DNA of 64,000 nucleotides from Butyrivibrio fibrisolvens 16/4. Its GTDB lineage: Bacteria; Bacillota; Clostridia; Lachnospirales; Lachnospiraceae. This document shows, piece after piece, positions 29,333 through 40,630 of this stretch; within the stretch, counting starts at the first letter, position 1, and every line of letters starts with the position of its first letter. A program made the position numbers and the translations under genes. Below the pieces are notes generated by a model. It searched no databases. It saw only the letters and a program-made list of their open reading frames with translations, and had not been told where the DNA came from. The stretch is taken from assembly GCA_000209815.1 (NCBI GenBank), contig FP929036.1:1679238-1743237 (forward strand), given 5' to 3'.

Positions 29333-29459
29333 TTAAACGGTATAATTTACCATAACGCAATAATAGTTGCTTTAAATTGGCTAGTGTCTTTTATTTTTTG
29401 TCAGATTAGTATATAATTACTTCATCATGAAGAAATATGCGAATTTGGAGGTTGATTTT

Positions 29460-29819
29460 ATGCAAGGTCAAATGGAAACAGAACTTGGTAAGATTGTTAT
29501 AGACACAGATGTAATTGCGACCTATGCTGGTTCAGTTGCTGTAGAATGCTTCGGCATTGTCGGTATGGCAGCTGTTAATATGAAAGACGGCTTGGTTAAG
29601 CTTTTAAAGAAGGATTACTTAAATCATGGTATTAGCGTTACTATCAATGAAAATAACGCTATTTCACTTGATTTTCACGTTATAGTATCATACGGTGTCA
29701 GCATCGAGGCTGTAGCAGAAAATCTTATGGAAACTGTTAAGTACAAAGTATCATCATTTACAGGATTAAATGTAGATACAATTAATATATATGTTGAGGG
29801 CGTAAGAGTTATCGACTAA
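29460..29819 (+). CDS. Asp23/Gls24 family protein (YloU-like)
   Basis: This 119-residue protein matches Asp23/DUF322 (GKIVIDTDVIATYAGSVAVE, GVSIEAVAENLMETVKYKV, VDTINIYVEGVRVID). The ATG at 29460 follows ttggaggtt; an upstream in-frame ATG at 29427 would place that site inside the gene and is rejected. Members are small cytoplasmic proteins, some membrane-associated and linked to envelope stress. It starts the conserved block with fakA and recG. Confidence 0.9.
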   Translation: MQGQMETELGKIVIDTDVIATYAGSVAVECFGIVGMAAVNMKDGLVKLLKKDYLNHGISVTINENNAISLDFHVIVSYGVSIEAVAENLMETVKYKVSSFTGLNVDTINIYVEGVRVID

Positions 29820-29833
29820 GGAGGCAATATATA

Positions 29834-31341
29834 GTGGAGATCCAAACTATCGATGCGTCTTTGTTAGCAAAGATGTTTCTTTCGGGAGCAAAGAATCTCG
29901 AAGCTAAAAAGAGTGGATAAATGAATTAAACGTTTTCCCTGTACCTGATGGTGATACAGGTACAAATATGACAATGACAATAATGTCTGCAGCTAATGCT
30001 GTTTCTGAGCTTAAGGATGCAGATATGAAGACTGTTGCAAAGGCTATTTCTTCTGGTTCACTTCGTGGTGCCAGAGGTAATTCAGGTGTAATTTTATCTC
30101 AGCTTTTCCGTGGACTTACAAAGGTTATGGGAAATTATGATGAAGTTACAGTAGAAATTCTTGCTGAGGCTTTTGAAAAGGCCGTTCAGACAGCATACAA
30201 GGCAGTTATGCAGCCTAAGGAAGGTACAATCCTTACAGTTGCCAGAGGCGCTGCTGATAAGGCTGTTGAAATGAAAGATAAGACAACTGATATTGTTGAA
30301 TTTGCTGAGGCTGTTATTGCAGAAGCAGAGGATGTTCTTGCAAAAACTCCTGATATGCTTCCAGTACTTAAACAGGCAGGTGTAGTGGATTCAGGTGGAC
30401 AGGGTCTTGTATGTGTTCTTCAGGGTGCTTATGATGCCCTCATTGGTAAGGAAGTTGATTATGAGCCAGTTTCAGGTTCAGAAGCTGCTCCTAAGGCCGC
30501 TACAAAGGTTAAGACTACCGTAGAATTTGTTATCGAAAGTGATAAGCCACTTGCTACATACCAGATTAAGGAAATCAAATCTAAGATTGAGGCTCTTTCA
30601 GTTGGTAGCGTACTTGATATCAAGATTGGTGATGAAGCTGAGGCGAAAGAAGAGGTTAAGGCGGCACCAGCAGAGCCTGCTAAGGATATGGGTTTTGTTT
30701 CAATTGCTACAGGTGATGGTCTTACATCTATCTTTACAGAGCTTGGATGTGATTATATGATTCCAGGTGGTCAGACTATGAACCCTAGTACAGATGACAT
30801 CCTTAGCGCTGTAGAAAAGGTTAATGCAAAGACTGTATTTGTATTACCAAACAACAAGAATATTATTCTTGCTGCAAATCAGGCAGCTGCAATATGTGAG
30901 GATAAAAAGATTGTTGTAATCCCTACAAAGACTATTCCTCAGGGTATTACAGCACTTATTTCATTCGATCCAGATGCTAGTGTTGAAGATAATGAGTCTA
31001 ACATGACAGAAGAAATCAAGAATGTTAAGACTGGTCAGGTTACATATGCTGTCCGCGACACTATGATTGACGATAAGGAGATTACAAAGAACGATTGGAT
31101 GGGAATGGGAGATTCAGGTCTCCTCTCAGTAAATGCTGATATTAATGTAGCATTCAAAGAAATGATTGATGAAATGGTTTCTGAAGCTTCTGCTGTAGTT
31201 TCTATTTATTGGGGCGAAGGCAGTAATCAGGAAAAGGCAGAAGCTCTTGGTAAAGAAATCGAAGAGAAATACCCAGATCTTGAGGTAGAGATTTCTGAGG
31301 GCGGACAGGCCGTTTATGCTTACATTGTTTCAGTGGAGTAA
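29834..31341 (+). CDS. fakA: DhaL-domain fatty acid kinase subunit FakA/YloV (frameshifted)
   Basis: The probable start is a GTG at 29834 behind ggaggc, reading VEIQTIDASLLAKMFLSGAK. The frame breaks in the A run at 29906-29910; one added A gives KKEWINELNVFPVPDGDTGTN, the DhaL metal and ATP site, and about 502 residues. GARGNSGVILSQ is the second DhaL motif, and DSGGQGL lies before the linker. The C-terminal half is the FakA-specific domain that meets the FakB lipid carrier. FakA phosphorylates fatty acids bound to FakB (DegV family); no fakB is seen nearby. The gene position is the same as yloV in Bacillus. Confidence 0.88.
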
Positions 31342-31347
31342 TAATTT

Positions 31348-33395
31348 ATGGAAATGTTGTCAAATATAGACACTATCAAAGGCGTCGGAGAAAAGACAAC
31401 TAAATTATTGAATAAGTTAGGAGTATATACCATAGAGGATATACTCCTTTTTTTTCCGCGTACATATTTAGTTTATCCAGAGCCTTCTATACCTGATAAA
31501 GATAGTGTCAACTCACTAATAAGTATTTCTGGAAGAATTAAAGCTTCTCCAAAAACTTTTAGAACAAGAAACAGAATGGATATACTTTCTGTTACAGCCT
31601 ATGCAGGGGATATTCCGGTGGATTTAGTATGGTTTAACTCAAACTATATTAAAAATTCAATGGAACCTGGGAAGGTATATATTTTTTACGGAAGGCTTGT
31701 TTTTGATAAGGGTCGTTTTAAAATTTCTCAGCCGGCTATTTTTGAGCCAGAAAAATATTTAGAAATTCAAAAGCAAATTCAGCCGATTTATCCCCTTACC
31801 AAGGGATTAAGTAATACAACTATTTTAAAAGCAGTAAAGGAAGCTTTGAATAATTGTTGTATTCCTGATAATAGACTTCCTGAATATTTGGAACAGAAGA
31901 ACGGTTTTATGTCTTATTCAGATGCAATAAGGACTTATCATTTTCCTGATTCTTTTGATTCACTTGTGGCAGCAAGAAAACGACTTGCATATGAAGAAAT
32001 GTTTTCTTTATATTGAATTCAAGACTTCAGGAAGATACAGCAGTATCTTTCCCAAATGAGTTTAATATTACGCATCACAAAGAAACGGATGATTTTAGAG
32101 CAAGCTTGAAATTTGTTCTAACAAACGATCAATCTAAAGTATTAAATGACATTATCAGTGACTTAACAGGAGAGTACATCTCCCAAAGATTAGTCCAAGG
32201 TGATGTCGGCAGTGGAAAAACTATCGTAGCCTTTCTTGCTATGCTTGATGTAGCTTTATCTGGTTATCAGGCTGCCATAATGGCTCCTACGGAGGTATTA
32301 GCAAAGCAGCATTATGAGACCTTTGTTAATTGGGTGAAGGAGTCTGGGCTTGATATTCCTGTGGCTTTATTTACAGGTTCTATGAAGGTTTCTGAGAAGA
32401 AAGCTATGCAAAAATTGGTTGATGAAAATCAATCTTGCTTAATTATTGGCACCCATGCATTAATATCCGAAGGTAGGAGCTTTGGTGATTTGGCTTTGGT
32501 TATTACGGATGAACAGCACAGATTTGGAGTGCAACAAAGAGATAAGCTTTCATCCAAGGGAAATCATCCACATATTGTTGTAATGTCAGCCACACCAATT
32601 CCTAGAACCTTAGCCATGATTTTATATGGAAATATGCATGTTTCAGCTATAAAAGAACTACCAGCAAACAGACTTCCTATAAAAACCTGCGTCATCAAGG
32701 AAAGCATGCGCTCAACTGCCTATAAATTTGTATCAGATGAAATTGCAAAGGGCCATCAGGTATATATCATTTGTCCTTTGGTTGAGGCTTCTGAAACAAC
32801 AGAAGCTCAGAACGTTACTGACTATAGCAAAAAACTAAAGGAACATTTTAAAGATGCCTATGATATAGGGGTGCTTCACGGCAAGATGAAGCCAGCTGAA
32901 AAGAATCAGGTTATGGCTGATTTTGCAGAGCATAAGACTCAGATTTTGGTTTCTACAACAGTAGTAGAGGTTGGAGTTAATGTACCTAATGCTACTGTTA
33001 TTATGATAGAAAATGCCAATAGATTTGGTCTTGCAGCACTTCATCAGCTAAGAGGTCGTGTAGGTCGAGGTGATGCACAAAGTTACTGCATTTTGATGAA
33101 TTCGAGCTCTGATAACAATCAGTCAAAACGACTAAATATAATGCTAAAATCTAATGATGGATTTTATATTGCAAGAGAAGATTTGAAGCTGAGAGGGCCA
33201 GGAGATATGTTTGGAGTCAGACAAAGCGGTGAGTTTAGCTTTAAGGTTGCAGACATATATCAGGATGCTGATGAGTTGGAAATGGCTTCTAATGATGTTG
33301 ATCAGATACTAAAAGAGGACCCAGCTCTGGAAAACAATCCAGATCTAAGGTCCACCTTGAATTTATTCCTGGCTAACCAATTTTACGTGCTCTAA
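31348..33395 (+). CDS. recG: ATP-dependent DNA helicase RecG (one frameshift)
   Basis: RecG remodels stalled forks and branched DNA. The first part carries the HhH-like start (IDTIKGVGEKTTKLLNKLG) and wedge/OB domain, ending SYDAIRTYHFP-type text and RLAYEEMFSLY. One T lost at 32013-32014 shifts the frame; restored, it continues LNSRLQED into the helicase core. Motifs are GDVGSGKT (Walker A), DEQHRFG (DExH), SATPIPRT, and LRGRVGRG (motif VI). The total is about 682 residues, as in B. subtilis. It ends the transcript against a bidirectional terminator. Confidence 0.92.
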
Positions 33396-33437
33396 TGTGG
33401 GGCTAACTACCATAGAATAATTTGTATAATAAACTAC

Positions 33438-33467
33438 AAAGCCTGCTACAGCGCTAGCGGGCTTTTT
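33438..33467. terminator. Bidirectional terminator between recG and rqcH
   Basis: An 11-bp inverted repeat (aaagcctgcta / tagcgggcttt, one G-U pair) has T on both outer sides. It covers the stop codon of the minus-strand gene. Confidence 0.75.
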
Positions 33468-35110
33468 ACGTTCTTCTTTTGTAGGTAGTCGATTTCTACT
33501 TTATCGGTATCTCTGCCAGAAGAATAGTATGCTGCAAGTTCCGCTGCATATTCGTATGAGCTATCAGGAAGCTCCTTGCCGTTTGTTTTAATTATTACGT
33601 GGCTACCATGAATCTTTTTGTGTGGAACCACCAATCATTACCAGTGGCAAACTTAAAGGTAAGCTCATCATTCTGATAATTATTCTTTCCAACGTAAATA
33701 TCAAAACCATTATCATCTATGAAGTGAAGAGGTTTACTTTTCTTAACCTTTTCTTTTTATTCCCGTTATGTTTTTGATAAATCCGTGGTCTGATAATTCT
33801 CTTCGTAAGTCCGATAAATCAGATTCTGTTTCAGCGATATTTAAAGATGTTTCAATGGATTTTAAAAGCTCCAGCTCCTGTTTTGATTGTTCAATATAAG
33901 TGTCGAGAGCCTCAGCAGTTCTTTTAAGCTTTGCATATTTATCAAAATATCTCTTAGCGTTTTCGGCAGCTGTAAAATCAGGATCAAGAGGAATGGTAAG
34001 CTCTTCATTATTGTAATAATTAATTACTGTAATAGATTTGTCCTGAGGCTTTGCTTCGTACCCGTAGGTATGGAGTAACTCTCCATAAACCTTGTATTTG
34101 TCACGTTTTTCAGTATCTTTAAGCTGTTTGAGCTGTAAATCAAGCTTTTTAGAAGCTCGTTCTATATGATTAGATATTATTTTTCTTAAATCAGATGATT
34201 TCTGTCGAATATTAGTGTATTGATTTCTTTTTGCATAGAATTCAACAAGGACCTTTGACATACTGTCGTAGGTATTAGAGGTCTTGTCCTGATACATAGA
34301 TAAAAGGACAGGGGCGTATTCAACTGGCTCACCTTTATTTTCGTCTATAACAATATTAAAAATATAGTTATCATTTGAGACATCATCCATTAATCCCATA
34401 AAGGATTTATATAAAGCATCCTTATGTTCATCAAAAAGAGAAGCGCAGCTTGCATCAGAATCAATGTCTGCTCTATAGCAGATTTCATTAGCTATTGTAG
34501 GGCTGATACCAATAAAAGATGACATAATAGCTTTGAAAATAGACTCACTACGTTTTAATACAGTATTTTTAAAGTAATCCTCAGAAATTGTAAGGGGATT
34601 AACCTTTCCCTCCTGTGCAGGAATAAAGTAAGTACGTCCAGGGAGTACCTCTCTAACTGAGCTTACTGAAGATGGAACGTGCTTAATTGAATCTAAAATC
34701 ATATCTTCCTCATTACAGAAAATGATATTAGAATGCTTTCCCATAATCTCAACATAAAGATATTTAAAAGTAATATCGCCCATTTCATTAAGGTGCTGGA
34801 TTTTAAAGCGAATTGCACGCTCTAATTCCATTTGCTTAATCTCAATGATTCTTCCAGCTCCTATATGTTTTCTAAGAAGCATACAAAAACCAGGAGCTGT
34901 GGCAGGTGCAGGCTTGTTATCTTCGGTAATATACATAAATGGAAGAGAAGCATTTGCTGAAATAAGCAATCTTTTATTTCCATTTTGAGTATTTATGGTA
35001 ATAAGTAATTCTTCCTTTTCAGGTTGAGAAATTTTATTGATTTTTCCATTTAAAAGATTTTCATTAAATTCGTGTACTAATGCATGTATAGATATTCCGT
35101 CAAGTGCCAT
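33446..35110 (-). CDS. rqcH: RqcH/NFACT ribosome quality-control protein (frameshifted)
   Basis: RqcH binds peptidyl-tRNA on stalled 50S subunits and directs alanine tailing. The N-terminal NFACT-N domain begins MALDGISIHALVHEFNENLL at 35110, behind gaaaggat; 12 extra codons upstream are rejected. A coiled coil lies at about 285-430. The frame fails at 33749-33758 and at 33615-33619 (T runs on the plus strand). Restored, it reads KVKKSKPLHF, DIYVGKNNYQNDELTFK, WWFHTKKIHGSHVIIK: the NFACT-R domain. The total is about 555 residues. It is the only gene on this strand between 10 and 61 kb and diverges from yicC. Confidence 0.88.
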
Positions 35111-35128
35111 AATTTCAATCCTTTCTAA

Positions 35129-35157
35129 TTGACTAATATGATACATTTATTTATAAT
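35129..35157 (+). promoter_or_regulatory. Sigma-A promoter of the yicC-remA-gmk operon
   Basis: TTGACT (35129-35134), 17-base spacer, TATAAT (35152-35157): near consensus. It overlaps the minus-strand promoter of rqcH. Confidence 0.7.
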
Positions 35158-35166
35158 TAAAAACAA
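35138..35166 (-). promoter_or_regulatory. Probable rqcH promoter
   Basis: On the minus strand TTGTTT (35166-35161) and TATCAT (35143-35138) have a 17-base spacer, 28 bases ahead of rqcH. It is face to face with the yicC promoter, so the two could interfere. Confidence 0.45.
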
Positions 35167-35216
35167 CTATGTAAATGTGGGAAAGTTTGCGACATACATA
35201 GCTAAAGGAGACTCAC

Positions 35217-36095
35217 ATGGTACGAAGCATGACAGGTTATGGCAAAGGAATTGCCGAAAACAAAGACGCTCGCGTCACTATTGAGATGAAATCTGTAAAT
35301 CACAGATATCTTGATTTGAATATCAAACTTCCTAAGAAGCTCAACTTCTTAGAGAGCACTGTTCGCAATAAAATCAGCGAAAGTATTTTCAGAGGTAAAG
35401 TAGATGTTTATATTACTCTTAATGAGCATTCAGATGCCTGCTACCAGGTATCTATTAATGATGCCATCGCATTAAAGTATTATGAATCTATTTCCGCTAT
35501 GGCTGAAAAGCTTGGAATTGACAACGATTTAAAGGCCAGCAGTCTTTCACGTCTTCCGGATGTTATCGAATTAGAGGAGACAGATGCTGATGAAGATAGC
35601 CTTAAGGAGCTTGTTCTTTCAGCTTTAGATGATTGCATTAAGCAGTTTATTGAGGCACGTATAGCTGAGGGTAATCGTTTAGAGGAAGATCTCATTACTA
35701 AGATGGATGAGATGCTTGTTCTTGTAGATAAGCTTGAAAATAGAAGCCCTCAGATTATTGATGAATATCGCACTAAGCTTCTTACAAAGGTTCACGAGCT
35801 TCTCGAAGATAATAAAATCGACGAAAATCGTATAGCACAGGAAGTTGTCATTTATGCTGATAAGATTTGCATCGATGAGGAAATGGTTCGTTTGAAGAGC
35901 CATGTTGCTGAGACTCGTTCAGTATTCGATTTAGATAAAGAGGTTGGACGTAAGCTTGACTTTCTTGCTCAGGAGCTTAATAGAGAAGCTAATACCATTC
36001 TTTCAAAATCTACCGATGTAGAGATTGCTGATATTGGTATCACTCTTAAGACACTTATAGAAAAAGTTAGGGAGCAAATCCAAAATATAGAATAA
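35217..36095 (+). CDS. yicC: YicC-family endoribonuclease
   Basis: The 292-residue protein begins with the family motif VRSMTGYGKG and has the central MKSVNHRYLDLNIKLP and the C-terminal RKLDFLAQELNREANTILSKS (trimmed). YicC/YloC proteins are RNases that act on mRNA and small RNA. It heads the conserved cluster yicC-remA-gmk-rpoZ, two bases from remA. Confidence 0.92.
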   Translation: MVRSMTGYGKGIAENKDARVTIEMKSVNHRYLDLNIKLPKKLNFLESTVRNKISESIFRGKVDVYITLNEHSDACYQVSINDAIALKYYESISAMAEKLGIDNDLKASSLSRLPDVIELEETDADEDSLKELVLSALDDCIKQFIEARIAEGNRLEEDLITKMDEMLVLVDKLENRSPQIIDEYRTKLLTKVHELLEDNKIDENRIAQEVVIYADKICIDEEMVRLKSHVAETRSVFDLDKEVGRKLDFLAQELNREANTILSKSTDVEIADIGITLKTLIEKVREQIQNIE

Positions 36096-36097
36096 CT

Positions 36098-36361
36098 ATG
36101 GCTTTTGTAAATATTGGTTTTGGTAACATTATAAATAGCAAAAAAATCGTTTCTATGATAACATCAGACTCTGCCCCTGCTAAACGCATTATTTCCAATG
36201 CAAAAGAGGCAGGAAATATTATCGATGCCACCCAGGGCAGAAGAACCAGATGCGTTATCATATGCGACGAACATATTGTATTGTCAGCACTTATGCCAGA
36301 TACAATATCAAATAGAATAAATGATAATTCCATAAAGGAGGAAGCGGATTATGATGCATGA
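36098..36361 (+). CDS. remA: RemA-like regulator (DUF370)
   Basis: This 87-residue protein matches RemA/YlzA: VNIGFGNIINSKKIVSMIT, SAPAKRIISNAKE and IDATQGRRTRCVI, where the arginines bind DNA in the oligomeric ring. In B. subtilis it activates biofilm matrix genes. Its end overlaps gmk by 11 bases, which is the usual arrangement. Confidence 0.93.
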   Translation: MAFVNIGFGNIINSKKIVSMITSDSAPAKRIISNAKEAGNIIDATQGRRTRCVIICDEHIVLSALMPDTISNRINDNSIKEEADYDA

Positions 36362-36988
36362 TAAAGGGCTTGTAATAGTTCTTTCTGGCTTTTCAGGAGC
36401 TGGCAAAGGCACTATTATGAAGCATTTATTAGAAGCCCATCCAAATGATTATAATCTTTCAATATCTGCCACAACACGAGATATGAGAGCTGGAGAAAAG
36501 GACGGCAGAGAATATTTCTTCAAAACTCGAGAGGAATTCGATTCAATGATTGAAAACCACGAGTTATTAGAATATGCCACATTCAATGGCAATTCCTACG
36601 GTACACCTAAAGCCTATGTAGAGAAGCTGATTGAAGAAAAAAGGATGTTATCCTTGAAATAGAAATTCAGGGTGCACTTCAGGTAAAGGAAATGTATCCA
36701 GATGCATTACTATTGTTTACAATGCCTCCTTCAGCAAAGGAATTGGAAAACAGATTAGTTGGCAGGGGCACTGAGACTCCTGAGGTTATTTCTCAAAGAC
36801 TTGCTATTTCTTGCAAGGAATCTCAGTATATGAACAAGTATGATTACCTGATAATAAATGACTCACTAGAAAGAGCAGTAGATCAGGTTCATAATATAAT
36901 TCAGGCCGAGCATTTCAAGGTATCTAGAAATACAAAGGCCATCAGTGAAATGAAATCACAATTAAAGATGTTTGAAAGGAGTAATTAA
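36351..36988 (+). CDS. gmk: Guanylate kinase (one frameshift)
   Basis: The enzyme phosphorylates GMP. The P-loop is LSGFSGAGKGTIMK (residues 10-23), followed by SATTRDMRAGEKDGREYFF and EYATFNGNSYGTP, the GMP-binding segment. One A lost in the run 36637-36642 breaks the frame; restoring it gives KKDVILEIEIQGALQVKE. The lid arginines are in LVGRGTETPEVISQRL. Length is about 213 residues. The gene is essential in bacteria generally, so the frameshift is almost certainly not real. Confidence 0.93.
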
Positions 36989-36990
36989 TT

Positions 36991-37233
36991 ATGATACATC
37001 CATCATACGTAGAACTTATGGAAAAGGTAAATGAAAATGTTGAGGTTGGTGAGGAGCCAGTAGTTAACTCACGTTACACAATCGTTGCTGCTACAGCAAA
37101 GCGTGCCCGCCAGATTATCGATGGTGCAGAGCCACTCATCAAGTACCAGAAGGGTGAGAAGCCACTTTCTATCGCAGTTAATGAGCTTAACGATGGTGCA
37201 ATCAAAATCTTAAACGAGGATACAAATAACTAA
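36991..37233 (+). CDS. rpoZ: RNA polymerase omega subunit
   Basis: This 80-residue protein has the omega core NSRYTIVAATAKRARQI and the AVNELNDGAIKI helix. It supports assembly of RNA polymerase. It starts two bases after gmk, the conserved order. Confidence 0.92.
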   Translation: MIHPSYVELMEKVNENVEVGEEPVVNSRYTIVAATAKRARQIIDGAEPLIKYQKGEKPLSIAVNELNDGAIKILNEDTNN

Positions 37234-37237
37234 TTAT

Positions 37238-38566
37238 ATGAAAGTATTATTTGTTTCATTAGGTTGTGATAAAAACCTTGTAGATTCCGAGCATATGCTT
37301 GGAGATTTAATAGAAGAGGGGTTTACAATCTGTGATGATGAGGCGGAAGCTGACATCATTGTTGTAAACACCTGCTCTTTTATTGCTGATGCCATGGAAG
37401 AAAGTATCCAAAACATCATCGATATGGGTCAGTACAAAGAAAACGGAAATCTTAAAGGGCTTATTGTTACAGGATGCCTTGCTCAGAGATTTACTGATGA
37501 GATTCTTGCTGATTTACCAGAAGTTGATGCTATCATTGGTACAAATTCCTATGACGAATTATTAAAAGCAATTAATATTGTTCTTGAAAAGAACGGCGAA
37601 AAACCAATTATAAAAAAGCCTCTTACAGGTCTGCCTAGAAATGGTAAAAGAGTACTCACCACAGGCGGACATTATGGATATCTGAAAATAGCAGAAGGAT
37701 GCAATAAACGCTGTACATATTGCATTATTCCTTATATCAGAGGTGATTACCGCTCAGTTCCTATGGAGGAAATCCTATCAGAAGCTAAACAGCTTGTAGC
37801 TGATGGAGTAAAGGAGATTATTCTTGTTGCTCAGGAAACCACCGTATATGGTATGGACATCTACAACAAGAAATCTTTACCAGAGCTTTTAAACAAGCTT
37901 TGCGAAATAGATGGACTTGAGTGGATAAGAATTCTTTATGCTTATCCTGAAGAGATTACAGACGAGCTTATTGAATGTATGGCTTCCCAGCCAAAGATTT
38001 GTCATTACATTGATATGCCTATACAGCATTGTAACGATGAGCTTCTTAGAAAAATGGGTCGTAAGACCAATAAGGCAGATATTATGAATATCGCTGCCAG
38101 ACTCAGAGAGGCAATGCCTGATATATCACTTCGTACTACATTGATTTGCGGTTTTCCAGGTGAAACAGAAGAAATGCACCAAGAATTACTTCAGTTTATT
38201 AAGGATATGCAGTTTGATAGACTGGGTGCATTTGCCTATTCAAAAGAAGATGGTACAGTTGCTGCCACTTGGGATAATCAGGTAGATGAAGATCTTAAAC
38301 ATAAATGGCAGGACGAGGTTATGCTTTGCCAAAAAGACATTTCCATGTCCAATAACGAAAAATATGTAGGAAGAACAATTCCTGTATTCATAGAAGGAAA
38401 GCTTCCTGAGGATGGAGTTTTTATCGGTCGTACCTATAGAGATACCCCATCGGTAGATGGCTTCATTTTTGTTAATAGTGACACCGAGCTAACTAGCGGT
38501 CAGTTTGTTGATGTTACCGTTACTAGCTTTGATGAATATGATTTAATAGGAGATGTGGCGTTATGA
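37238..38566 (+). CDS. rimO: Ribosomal protein S12 methylthiotransferase
   Basis: This radical-SAM enzyme methylthiolates an aspartate of S12. N-terminal cluster cysteines are in SLGCDKNLVDSE, NTCSFIADA and TGCLAQRF. The radical-SAM motif is GCNKRCTYCIIPYIRGDYRS, and a TRAM domain ends the protein (TIPVFIEGKLPEDGVFIGRT). The EGCNKRCTYC context and the SLGC-N-K-N start separate it from miaB. Length is 442 residues. It overlaps pgsA by four bases. Confidence 0.94.
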   Translation: MKVLFVSLGCDKNLVDSEHMLGDLIEEGFTICDDEAEADIIVVNTCSFIADAMEESIQNIIDMGQYKENGNLKGLIVTGCLAQRFTDEILADLPEVDAIIGTNSYDELLKAINIVLEKNGEKPIIKKPLTGLPRNGKRVLTTGGHYGYLKIAEGCNKRCTYCIIPYIRGDYRSVPMEEILSEAKQLVADGVKEIILVAQETTVYGMDIYNKKSLPELLNKLCEIDGLEWIRILYAYPEEITDELIECMASQPKICHYIDMPIQHCNDELLRKMGRKTNKADIMNIAARLREAMPDISLRTTLICGFPGETEEMHQELLQFIKDMQFDRLGAFAYSKEDGTVAATWDNQVDEDLKHKWQDEVMLCQKDISMSNNEKYVGRTIPVFIEGKLPEDGVFIGRTYRDTPSVDGFIFVNSDTELTSGQFVDVTVTSFDEYDLIGDVAL

Positions 38567-39105
38567 ATTTACCAAACAAATTAACACTGTTAAGAGTAAT
38601 TATGATTCCATTCTTTGTGTTCTTTCTGCTTATTAATCCAGAAATCACAGCACTTAGAATTATCGCTGACCTTATCTTTATCGCAGCATCACTTACAGAT
38701 ATGGCCGACGGAAAGATTGCACGTAAGTACAATCTAGTTACAAACTTCGGAAAATTTATGGATCCTTTAGCAGACAAACTTCTTGTTTGTTCAGCAATGA
38801 TTTGTCTTGTATCTACTAAGCAGCTTTTTGCTTGGTATGTAATAATTATTATTGCAAGAGAATTCATTATTTCTGGATTCAGACTTATTGCTGCTGAAAA
38901 TGGTCTTGTTATTGCTGCAAACATTTTTGGCAAAATCAAAACTACAACTCAAATGATTATGATTGTTATTTTAGTAGCAAATCTTCCATTTGGATGGCTT
39001 TCAGTTCTCGGAGAAATATTCAAGTGGGTTGCTCTTATTATGACAATTCTTTCTCTCGTTATTTATATCTATCAGAATATTGATATTCTCAAGGAGCAAA
39101 AATAA
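38563..39105 (+). CDS. pgsA: CDP-diacylglycerol-glycerol-3-phosphate 3-phosphatidyltransferase
   Basis: This membrane enzyme of 180 residues makes phosphatidylglycerol phosphate. The CDP-alcohol phosphotransferase signature D-G-x2-A-R-x8-G-x3-D-x3-D is seen in MADGKIARKY and NFGKFMDPLADKLL. It begins NLPNKLTLLRVIMIPFFV, as is usual for PgsA. Four to five membrane helices are evident. It overlaps rimO and cinA by a few bases. Confidence 0.94.
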   Translation: MNLPNKLTLLRVIMIPFFVFFLLINPEITALRIIADLIFIAASLTDMADGKIARKYNLVTNFGKFMDPLADKLLVCSAMICLVSTKQLFAWYVIIIIAREFIISGFRLIAAENGLVIAANIFGKIKTTTQMIMIVILVANLPFGWLSVLGEIFKWVALIMTILSLVIYIYQNIDILKEQK

Positions 39106-39575
39106 TGGAGATTAATGATCTCATTAGTGCATTGATTTCCGGTGGCTATACTGTAGCCACTGCAGAATCTTGCACTGGTGGTATGATAGCCAGCACAATA
39201 GTTGATGTTCCAGGTGCATCTGACTGCTTCAATGAAGGTTATGTTACATACTCCAATGAAGCAAAAATGAAAAACCTTGGTGTTAAAGATTCCACTTTGA
39301 CGGCCCATGGAGCAGTAAGCTACGAAACAGCTACGGAAATGGCCAAAGGAGTAAGAAAACAAGCTAAGGCCGATTTTGGAATTGCATCAACTGGTATAGC
39401 TGGCCCTGGTGGTGGTTCTCCTCAAAAGCCTGTTGGTTTAGTTTATATTGCCTGCGCATACGGTGATGATAAATGTATCGTCAAAGAGCTTCATTTAAAA
39501 GGCGATAGAACTCAGGTCAGAACCTCAGCCACCAAAGAAGCACTTCAGCTTCTCTTTGAAATCGTGAATAATTAG
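39105..39575 (+). CDS. cinA: CinA C-terminal-type nicotinamide-nucleotide amidohydrolase
   Basis: The 156-residue protein covers only the CinA C-terminal domain (PncC): TVATAESCTGGMIAS holds the catalytic serine, with VTYSNEAKMKNLGV and STGIAGPGGGSPQKPVGLVYIA following. It deamidates NMN to NaMN in pyridine nucleotide recycling. The N-terminal MoeA-like domain of full CinA is absent. It follows pgsA, as in many Firmicutes (pgsA-cinA-recA), but recA is not here. Confidence 0.9.
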   Translation: MEINDLISALISGGYTVATAESCTGGMIASTIVDVPGASDCFNEGYVTYSNEAKMKNLGVKDSTLTAHGAVSYETATEMAKGVRKQAKADFGIASTGIAGPGGGSPQKPVGLVYIACAYGDDKCIVKELHLKGDRTQVRTSATKEALQLLFEIVNN

Positions 39576-39585
39576 GTGATTTACA

Positions 39586-40624
<1,039 letters not shown>

Positions 40625-40630
40625 AATATC

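Noticed and set aside
29389..29417. Promoter directly before the Asp23-type gene
   Set aside because: TATAAT at 29412 has no acceptable -35 at 16-18 bases, so it was not listed.
33446..33634. A separate small minus-strand gene
   Set aside because: It is the C-terminal NFACT-R domain of rqcH displaced by indels.
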